A DNA stretch of 64,000 nt, from contig VBEG01000020.1 in assembly GCA_005882115.1 (NCBI GenBank), positions 1 through 64,000 of the forward strand, read 5' to 3'. Made by a program: the position numbers and the translations under genes. Below are positions 58,505 to 64,000 of this stretch, piece after piece (the stretch's first letter is position 1; every line of letters begins with the position of its first letter). Under the pieces are notes generated by a model that was not told where the DNA came from, searched no databases, and saw nothing but the letters and a program-made list of their open reading frames with translations. The stretch is from Chloroflexota bacterium (lineage in GTDB: Bacteria > Chloroflexota > Dormibacteria > Dormibacterales > Dormibacteraceae).

Positions 58505-59422
58505 ATGCATCGTGCGTGGATCGTTGTCCTGGGTTTTGTCCTCGCTGGTCTCGGAGGGCTGGGCGCATACTTCCTGCCTGTCTTCCAGGCCGCCGCGACA
58601 TCGACCGCGATCTCGGGCCCGCTTCCCAACCTGAACCCGACGCAGCCGTTCACCGTCCTGCTCCTGGGGTCGGACGACGACTCCAAGTTCGTTCCCGGCC
58701 GTCTGAACACTCAATCCATGATCCTCCTGCGAGTCGATCCGAGCACGAAGCAGGCCACCATGCTGTCGATCCCACGCGACCTGTGGGTGCAAATCCCGAA
58801 CGAGGGCTGGGGCAAGATCAGCTGGGGTTACCAGAACGGCGGCGCGAGCGGCGCCGTCGCAGCCGTCGAGAGCAACTTCAAGGTCCACGTCGACGACTAC
58901 GTGTGGATCGGACTCAACGGCCTGGTCAAGTTGATCGACACGCTCGGCGGCGTGAACCTTCAAGTCACAAATCCCGTCCTAGACGACTACTACCCGGCGG
59001 ACCTGAACAGCGCGGAGGACCCATACGGGTACTACCGCGTCGCGGTGCTCCCGGGGGCGACGCACATGGACGGCGTCCAAGCGCTCCAGTACGTCCGGTC
59101 GCGTCACGGCGATGTGCGCGGTGATTTCGCCCGCTCCGAACGCCAGCAGCAGCTTCTGCTCGCCCTGAAGGCTGGAGCTTCGCACGTAAACGTGACCGAC
59201 CTGCCGCAGCTGGCGAATGCGTTCAACGGTGAGCTCAAGACGAGCATCGGACTCGATCGGCTTCGCGCCCTCATGTCTATCGCAAACGATTTCAACGGCC
59301 CCAACGTCCATCGTGTCCTCCTCGTCCCTCCGTACACCTCAGAGGGATTCGCGGGCGGCCAGAGCGTCGTCTTTCCGGACTGGGGCCGCATCCTGCCGCT
59401 CGTCCATCAGAGCTTTCCGTGA
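58505..59422 (+). CDS. LytR-CpsA-Psr (LCP) family protein
   Basis: A 305-aa membrane-anchored LCP enzyme, which transfers undecaprenyl-linked glycopolymers to peptidoglycan. One N-terminal helix, then VLLLGSDDDSKFVPGR with the catalytic Asp/Arg, SIPRDLWVQIP, and DGVQALQYVRSRHGD with FARSERQQQ, the arginines that hold the pyrophosphate. ATG start. Its TGA overlaps the GTG of the next gene (GTGA), so they are coupled. Confidence 0.9.
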   Translation: MHRAWIVVLGFVLAGLGGLGAYFLPVFQAAATSTAISGPLPNLNPTQPFTVLLLGSDDDSKFVPGRLNTQSMILLRVDPSTKQATMLSIPRDLWVQIPNEGWGKISWGYQNGGASGAVAAVESNFKVHVDDYVWIGLNGLVKLIDTLGGVNLQVTNPVLDDYYPADLNSAEDPYGYYRVAVLPGATHMDGVQALQYVRSRHGDVRGDFARSERQQQLLLALKAGASHVNVTDLPQLANAFNGELKTSIGLDRLRALMSIANDFNGPNVHRVLLVPPYTSEGFAGGQSVVFPDWGRILPLVHQSFP

Positions 59423-60432
59423 CGCGCCGGCTCATCGGCGTTGGTCTGCTGATCGCGATGCTGGCCTTCGGACTGGGCGTCTATCACGCGGCCGGTTACC
59501 TGCGTGGCCAGCGCAATGTGGTGCACCGTCCGACCGAGGTCTCGGCGCCGTCGCTGCCCGGCACGATCTATTTGGTCCAGAACGGAGCGATCTATCGGTT
59601 CCAGCACGGCAACTTCACGCAGATCACGTCGGCGAGCGGCTGGATGCAGCCGAGCCCCGCCCCCAACAACCAGCTCGTGGCAGTCCGTCGCCAGGGCAAC
59701 TATTCCGACCTCTATCTCCTCTCGACGGCGACGGGGAAAACGGTCGGGCAGCTGACTGACGACTCGTCGACGCGCGCGGTCGAAAACAACCACTGGGTCT
59801 TCTATCCCCGCCTCAGCCGAGACGGCCAGACGGTGTTCTACGCCTACGACCAGAAGGACGGGTTCGGCAGCTACCGCGTCGACCTCGCCATCTTCGCGAC
59901 CCCGCTCGACCCGAGCGGGCGGGCGACGGTCTGGACTCGGCCCAACGAATACACGGGTGGCGACGTGGATCCCGTTCCGCTCGGTGACGGTGGGCTGATC
60001 TACACGAAGTACTCCAACGATGACTCGTTCCAGGTCCACTCCCAGATCTGGATCCAGCGGCGGGCCGGCAGTCCGGGGGTGGCGCTCACCCCCGTCAGGC
60101 TCGGCTGCCACGAGCCTGCCGTCTCACCTGACGAAAAGCTTGTGGCGATGGTCTGCAACCATGGCTCCAACCAGACGGCGAACCTCGAGATGGCGGCCCT
60201 CGACCTGCAATCGCTCACGCTGGGCTCTGCAGCCACGCTCGTCAGCGGGCAGCTCGTCGCGTCGCCGGCCTTCTCCCCCGACGGCAAGACGATCGCCTTC
60301 CTCGCGCCAACCACCTCCGGCGGCCGTTTCCAGCTCTGGACCGTCGGGTCATCGGGCCCCGCGTCGGTGCGGGCGATCACGAGCGACCTCGGTTTTGACT
60401 CCGACTCCGCGCCGAGCTGGGTCGCCGGGTAG
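59419..60432 (+). CDS. TolB-like beta-propeller membrane protein
   Basis: A 337-aa protein with an N-terminal anchor (LIGVGLLIAMLAFGLGVYHAAG) and PD40/TolB-type repeats outside: FYPRLSRDGQTVFYAYD, EPAVSPDEKLVAMVC and SPAFSPDGKTIAFLAP. Propellers of this type bind proteins or sugars. GTG 59419 overlaps the LCP stop, and the close coupling suggests a shared role in the envelope. No catalytic motif. Confidence 0.8.
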   Translation: MTRRLIGVGLLIAMLAFGLGVYHAAGYLRGQRNVVHRPTEVSAPSLPGTIYLVQNGAIYRFQHGNFTQITSASGWMQPSPAPNNQLVAVRRQGNYSDLYLLSTATGKTVGQLTDDSSTRAVENNHWVFYPRLSRDGQTVFYAYDQKDGFGSYRVDLAIFATPLDPSGRATVWTRPNEYTGGDVDPVPLGDGGLIYTKYSNDDSFQVHSQIWIQRRAGSPGVALTPVRLGCHEPAVSPDEKLVAMVCNHGSNQTANLEMAALDLQSLTLGSAATLVSGQLVASPAFSPDGKTIAFLAPTTSGGRFQLWTVGSSGPASVRAITSDLGFDSDSAPSWVAG

Positions 60433-60511
60433 CGCAACGGTGGAATTCAAGAACCGTCCAATGGTGGTAGTAGCCGAATGGCTCGATGCGCGTTTTGGAA
60501 GTAGGAGAGGG

Positions 60512-60697
60512 ATGGTGAGATTCAGAACCAAGTCCGACGCGCCCGACCTTCACAGCCAGCTCGAGTCGATACTCGACCAGGTGTGGCGGTCGGAATCCGA
60601 CTGGCGGCTGTGGGATCGCCTGGACGCCGCGGTAACGCTAGAGACGCTGCGCGAGAAGCGCCTGAAGCGCCGCGACCAGCTCGACAAGGCGGCCTGA
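60512..60697 (+). CDS. Small charged helical protein, unknown
   Basis: A 61-aa protein I do not recognise, rich in Arg/Lys/Asp: RTKSDAPDLHSQLESILDQVW followed by LRLK-type basic helices. AGGAGAGGG immediately before ATG 60512 supports this start, although the frame is open upstream (GTG 60462 also possible). Lies between the TolB-like gene and the patatin gene on the same strand. Too short for confident function. Confidence 0.5.
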   Translation: MVRFRTKSDAPDLHSQLESILDQVWRSESDWRLWDRLDAAVTLETLREKRLKRRDQLDKAA

Positions 60698-60724
60698 GCC
60701 GGTGGGGCTCACCAACCCGCGCCG

Positions 60725-61639
60725 ATGAGTCGGCAGCCTCCTCGCCAGCAGCGTGGCGAGGAGAACGGCCGTTGCGCCTTTGTCCTGTCCGGAGGCGGAA
60801 GCTTGGGCGCCGTCCAGGTCGGGATGCTCCGGGCCCTTTTCGAAAACGACTGCTGCCCTGACCTCCTGATCGGTACATCGGTCGGCGCCGTCAACGCGGC
60901 TTGGGTGGCGGCTCGGCCCGACTGCGACGGCATGGCTGAGCTGGCCGAAATCTGGATGAGTCTCCGCCGGGGGAACGTGTTCCCGCTAAGCCCTGTGACC
61001 AGCGCCCGCGGACTGCTCGGCCAGGCCAACCACTTCATCGCCAACGACAGCTTGCGCAGGCTCCTGGAGAAACACATCCCGTACGAGCGCCTCGAGGAGG
61101 CAGCGATTCCCGTTCACGTGGTGGCGACCGAGCTGAAGAGCGGCCGCGCCGCGATCCTCACCTCGGGGCCCGCGGTCCCCGCCCTCCTGGCCAGTTGCGC
61201 GATCCCCGGCGTATTTCCGCCCGTGACCATCAACCGCCGCGAGTACGTGGACGGCGGGGTCGCGAACCATACACCGGTCACCGTCGCGATCGAGCTTGGC
61301 GCGACCAAGATCTTCGTCCTTCCCGTCGGTTATCCGTGGTTGAACAAAGAGCCGACCAACGCGCTCGGCATGGCGCTCCACGCGCTGGCGCGCATCGTCG
61401 AGCAGAAGCTGGACGCCGAGGTCGAGGCCAACCGAGGGTCGGCAGACATCCATGTCCTGCCTGCGCTCGACATCGCGGACGTCTCGCCCGCAGACTTCAG
61501 CCACACCAACGAGCTGATCGACTGGGGCTACAAGGCGGCACGACGCTACGTCAGTGGCGCCGCCAACGGACGCAGCGTGATGCCGGAGCGGGCCAAGCGA
61601 TCGCTGCGCCTCGACCCCTCCGCCGTGCGGGCAGCCTAA
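60725..61639 (+). CDS. Patatin-like phospholipase (RssA/YchK type)
   Basis: A 304-aa patatin-fold acyl hydrolase. LSGGGSLGAVQVGML is the oxyanion loop, LIGTSVGAVNA holds the nucleophile serine (GTSVG) and YVDGGVANHTPV the catalytic aspartate, a complete Ser-Asp dyad. It probably cleaves phospholipid or lysophospholipid esters in the cytoplasm or at the membrane. ATG start. Confidence 0.9.
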   Translation: MSRQPPRQQRGEENGRCAFVLSGGGSLGAVQVGMLRALFENDCCPDLLIGTSVGAVNAAWVAARPDCDGMAELAEIWMSLRRGNVFPLSPVTSARGLLGQANHFIANDSLRRLLEKHIPYERLEEAAIPVHVVATELKSGRAAILTSGPAVPALLASCAIPGVFPPVTINRREYVDGGVANHTPVTVAIELGATKIFVLPVGYPWLNKEPTNALGMALHALARIVEQKLDAEVEANRGSADIHVLPALDIADVSPADFSHTNELIDWGYKAARRYVSGAANGRSVMPERAKRSLRLDPSAVRAA

Positions 61640-61646
61640 GCCGGCG

Positions 61647-61949
61647 TTAGAGGGCCGACTTCACCCGCGAGCGCAGCTCGCTCGGGAGCGAGCGCAGCTC
61701 GCCCGGAAGGTCGCGGACGTAATCCGGGATCGCGTCCTGGATCTGCTGGATCAGGTCGCGCCTCTGCCGGCGCCTGTAGATCATCCAGCCGAGCACCCCC
61801 AGCCCGACCATAGCGGCCACCACGCCCGCCACGATCACGACGGGCGGGACCCTGCGCTCCTCTATCTCGTCGATCTCGCCTTTTGACAGCTCGATGGTCC
61901 GCCGTCCCTTGTCGATGGTGTCGTTCATCTCTCCAGCTCCGGTTCGCAT
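61647..61949 (-). CDS. Small single-span membrane protein
   Basis: A 100-aa protein with an acidic N-terminus, one helix (VVIVAGVVAAMVGLGVLGWMIY) and a basic RRRQRRDLI stop-transfer followed by an amphipathic tail (ELRSLPSELRSRVKSAL). Topology N-out. GAGGAGG lies 5 nt before ATG 61949 and supports it over the ATG seven codons downstream. Unknown family; convergent with the patatin gene. Confidence 0.75.
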   Translation of the reverse strand: MRTGAGEMNDTIDKGRRTIELSKGEIDEIEERRVPPVVIVAGVVAAMVGLGVLGWMIYRRRQRRDLIQQIQDAIPDYVRDLPGELRSLPSELRSRVKSAL

Positions 61950-62096
61950 GCCGACCTCCTCATTCAGGAAAACAGCTCTCCCTCCGCATTGTGAACGAAC
62001 TCAGGGCCGGTACCGGCTATCCGGAGGGCGTTTTCTAGTTGAGGCGCTCGAGCCGCAAGGTTCGGGCGCTTCAGACCTCGTGATGGAGGCATAACT

Positions 62097-62276
62097 GTGA
62101 AGTGTGAGATTTGCGGCCAGGATTTCGCCAACTCGGAGGAGATCAAGGCGCACATGGAGCGCGACCACACTCTCGACGAGACAGGCGACGAGGAGCTCGA
62201 GAAGCCCGACATGATGCGCGAGGAAGAGGGTGCGGATGCGCAGCGCGCACCGGAAGTTCCGGGCAAGGACAACTAG
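62097..62276 (+). CDS. C2H2 zinc-finger small protein
   Basis: A 59-aa protein, below the ORF-track limit. It reads CEICGQDFANSEEIKAHMERDH, a textbook Cys2-His2 finger (C-x2-C-x12-H-x4-H), then an acidic tail DETGDEELEKPDMM. GGAGG lies 7 nt before GTG 62097, so translation is well supported. Bacterial C2H2 fingers of this stand-alone kind are rare and mostly uncharacterised; DNA, RNA or protein binding are all possible. A hairpin follows its stop. Confidence 0.75.
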   Translation: MKCEICGQDFANSEEIKAHMERDHTLDETGDEELEKPDMMREEEGADAQRAPEVPGKDN

Positions 62277-62307
62277 CTAGCTCCCGAATCAACCACTCGG
62301 CTTCAGG

Positions 62308-62332
62308 GCCGGCGGCGCGAGGCGCCGCCGGC
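62308..62332. terminator. Bidirectional hairpin between zinc-finger and desaturase-like genes
   Basis: GCCGGCGGCGC-GAG-GCGCCGCCGGC is an 11-bp perfect stem with a triloop between two convergent genes. The following TCTTGC on the plus strand is only weakly T-rich. Confidence 0.65.
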
Positions 62333-62342
62333 TCTTGCATGT

Positions 62343-63266
62343 CTAGGGGGCGACAGCCTCCTCGGCCTGCGGGGTCCGGCGGGTGGTGAGCTCCCCGACC
62401 GAGGAGTGTTTGGGCGGCTTGACCGCCCACTCCTCGTTGTCGATCATCCGCCAGGCCCACTTCGGATTGTGCCGGACTCGCTCGCGAGCGGCGTCAAGCG
62501 CTCTCGACATCAGCTTGATACCGGACAGGCCCGGCAGCTTGCCGATCCTGGAGTCCAGGTCGAGCAGGTCCTCCTCGCCCTGCTCGTCGTCGAACAGGTA
62601 CATGGCGAGGGCATCGACCTCCTCCTGCTTCTTAACGCCCTGGCCCACCGGGACCCAGACGCGGTCGAGCATCCAGCGGTCGATCTTCTGCGCGCGTGCA
62701 TTGCCGCTGAGCCACTCCTTGGCCGAGTTGAAGTAGAAGGCGTAGTGCTTGCGCTCGTCCTTGATGATGCGGCTCAGGAGGTCTTTCAGGACCGGGTGCC
62801 CTGACTTGCGGATCAGCGCTCCGTATCCCGTGAGCGTCGAAAGCTCGTTGATGGCCCCGATGGTCAGGTAGACCGCCGAGAAGTCTTTGAGCAGCCACGA
62901 GCCGGCCATCGTCGACATGAGGCTGACGCTGTTCTGGAAGCCCAGGTTCGCGCGCACGTTGGCGATCCGCTCCTGGGTGTCGAACTCGATGCCGTAGAGG
63001 TTCAGCAGCCGGCCGATGTTCTCGCCGTGCCAAAGCTCCTCGTAGTTCCAGCACGCGAGAAACGCCGTGAGGATCGGGTCCATGCACGCCCGGGTGACCA
63101 GGAGGTGCGAAAGGTAAAGAGGGACGTGGTTTTCGATGTCCATCATGTAGTGAAGGCAGAAAAGGTCGCCTTTGGACAGGGGATGCGCGGCGACCTCTTC
63201 CCACGCGATTCCCGTGATGTCGACTTTTTTCGACTCTTCTTTGTAGCGCTCGATGCTGAAGCTCAT
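62343..63266 (-). CDS. Ferritin-like diiron protein, acyl-ACP desaturase-like
   Basis: A 307-aa helical diiron protein of the fatty-acid desaturase 2 (soluble acyl-ACP desaturase) superfamily. Two Glu-x-x-His motifs are seen: NYEELWHGENI and KDERKHYAFY, which with two further glutamates build the iron site. Length fits acyl-ACP desaturases (about 275-340 aa). Whether it desaturates lipids cannot be told; related proteins act on acyl-ACP. ATG with AGAGG 6 nt upstream. Confidence 0.8.
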   Translation of the reverse strand: MSFSIERYKEESKKVDITGIAWEEVAAHPLSKGDLFCLHYMMDIENHVPLYLSHLLVTRACMDPILTAFLACWNYEELWHGENIGRLLNLYGIEFDTQERIANVRANLGFQNSVSLMSTMAGSWLLKDFSAVYLTIGAINELSTLTGYGALIRKSGHPVLKDLLSRIIKDERKHYAFYFNSAKEWLSGNARAQKIDRWMLDRVWVPVGQGVKKQEEVDALAMYLFDDEQGEEDLLDLDSRIGKLPGLSGIKLMSRALDAARERVRHNPKWAWRMIDNEEWAVKPPKHSSVGELTTRRTPQAEEAVAP

Positions 63267-63417
63267 GTCAACCTCTACGGAAACTCAGACGCGGTGGATC
63301 AAGAGGACTCGGCCAACTCCCAGCGACCTCACACGGCACCCTGAGCGACCGCCGTCAGTCTAGGCCTCGACGCTCTTCGAAGGCGATCCCAAAAGCAGGC
63401 ACAAGGAGACAAAGAAA

Positions 63418-63666
63418 GTGAACGGAATTCGCAAGTCAGTCGCCGCGGCGGCAATCGCGGGCTCGATGCTGGTAGGAGGTATCGCCGGCGCGGTCGTCTA
63501 TGGAGCCACGGTGATCACCGCGGCCGCCGCGTCGCCGTCGCCAAGCCCGTCGACGGGCACTTCCTCGGGCAAGTTCGTGCCCAACGAAGACCCTGCCCAC
63601 GAGGCAACTGAAAGCGCGGCGCGGGAGGCCCAGGAGAACGCCGGCCAGGTACCTACCGTTCCGTAA
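63418..63666 (+). CDS. Small exported protein
   Basis: An 82-aa protein with a signal-like N-terminus ([29 protein letters not shown]), then a Ser/Pro linker and an acidic AHEATESAAREAQENAG helix. No lipobox cysteine. AAGGAG lies 9 nt before the GTG. Unknown function. Convergent with the proline dehydrogenase gene. Confidence 0.65.
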   Translation: MNGIRKSVAAAAIAGSMLVGGIAGAVVYGATVITAAAASPSPSPSTGTSSGKFVPNEDPAHEATESAAREAQENAGQVPTVP

Positions 63667-63678
63667 CGCGACGTAACG

Positions 63679-64000
63679 TCAGGGAAGGAGCTGCCTCGCC
63701 ACGAACCAGACGTTGGCGGGGCGCTCCGCCAGGCGGCGCAGGTACCACGCGTACCACGCGTCGCCATACGCGATCAGGTCGCGAACGGCAAATCCTTCGC
63801 GGGCGAGACGCTCCTGCTCGTCGGTCCTGATCCCGTAGAGCATCGCGACCTCGACTTCCGAGCGAACCATCTCGAGCGCCTGGGCAAAGCGCCAGGCCCT
63901 GGCGATGAGCTCGACGTCATGGGTCGCGAGGACCAGTCGGAGCTTGCGGCGCTTGACCTCGGGCAGCATGTACGCGCACAGGGCCAGGTAGTTCGCGTCG
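63679..64000 (-). CDS. Proline dehydrogenase, C-terminal part (5' end beyond window)
   Basis: The last 106 residues of a FAD-dependent proline dehydrogenase, which oxidises proline to pyrroline-5-carboxylate. YLALCAYMLPEVKRRKLRLVLATHD, VAMLYGIRTDEQERLAREG and the C-terminal YAWYLRRLAERPANVWF are conserved PRODH segments, including the Arg-Arg that binds proline carboxylate. The ORF continues past base 64000. A P5C dehydrogenase is not visible. Confidence 0.85.
   Translation of the reverse strand, partial: DANYLALCAYMLPEVKRRKLRLVLATHDVELIARAWRFAQALEMVRSEVEVAMLYGIRTDEQERLAREGFAVRDLIAYGDAWYAWYLRRLAERPANVWFVARQLLP

Overview
The window is a 64 kb chromosomal segment of a GC-rich free-living bacterium. 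It is gene-dense, carries no rRNA, CRISPR array or intact phage, and mostly encodes central and secondary metabolism. Leu-type enzymes of actinobacterial flavour, a GlbO-type globin, a DUF222/HNH gene, glcDEF, a MoxR/DUF58/TgpA set and many GTG/TTG starts fit the Actinomycetota/Chloroflexota/Dormibacterota part of the tree. I lean towards a Dormibacterota- or Chloroflexota-like soil organism, but this is inference; no marker gene is present to settle it.

Layout. 1-2.5 kb: a broken tyrosine-recombinase end, a 14-repeat lipoprotein and a CAT-anticodon tRNA, probably the scar of a tRNA-targeted element. 2.5-9.3 kb: SDR, DoxX, a UroD-like/VOC pair and a glycolate oxidase operon (unknown 111-aa protein, glcD, glcE, glcF). 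9.3-11.7 kb: PP2C phosphatase plus a membrane-anchored FHA protein. 11.7-16.7 kb: galT-galK plus a GH2-family protein that appears to lack both catalytic glutamates, preceded by a tiny ORF and a two-hairpin repeat. 16.75-17 kb: a structured small RNA with a strong terminator. 17-25.7 kb: thioesterase, fused membrane/spermidine-synthase-like protein, DnaJ, GNAT, phosphoesterase, a DUF4097/DUF2089 pair, an MFS exporter and a Pro/Ala-rich protein. 25.8-32.5 kb: a tightly overlapped six-gene operon (CoA ligase, leuB-, leuC-, leuD- and leuA-like genes, E1-alpha) that looks like a 2-oxo-acid chain-extension route. 32.6-41.5 kb: HNH gene, flavin-type oxidoreductases, acyl-CoA synthetase, proton pyrophosphatase, acylphosphatase, CinA domain protein and an ECF42 sigma/YCII pair. 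41.6-45.2 kb: acyl-CoA/beta-oxidation-like operon. 45.2-49.8 kb: MoxR-DUF58-transglutaminase. 49.8-64 kb: hydrolase, PPi-type phosphofructokinase, HAD phosphatase, DUF2254, globin, MFS, phosphoesterase, LCP/TolB-like envelope proteins, patatin, a 59-aa C2H2 zinc-finger protein, a ferritin-like desaturase homologue and the C-terminal part of proline dehydrogenase.

Two genome-wide habits show through. Many first genes of transcription units have a TAnnnT -10 element only 6-10 nt before the start codon, which points to leaderless mRNAs, while others have clear GGAGG sites. Within operons, stops and starts overlap as NTGA, and at least two such starts seem to be CTG. These habits were used to choose starts. 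Pyrophosphate use links two distant genes: a K+-independent H+-PPase and a phosphofructokinase with PPi-type residues.
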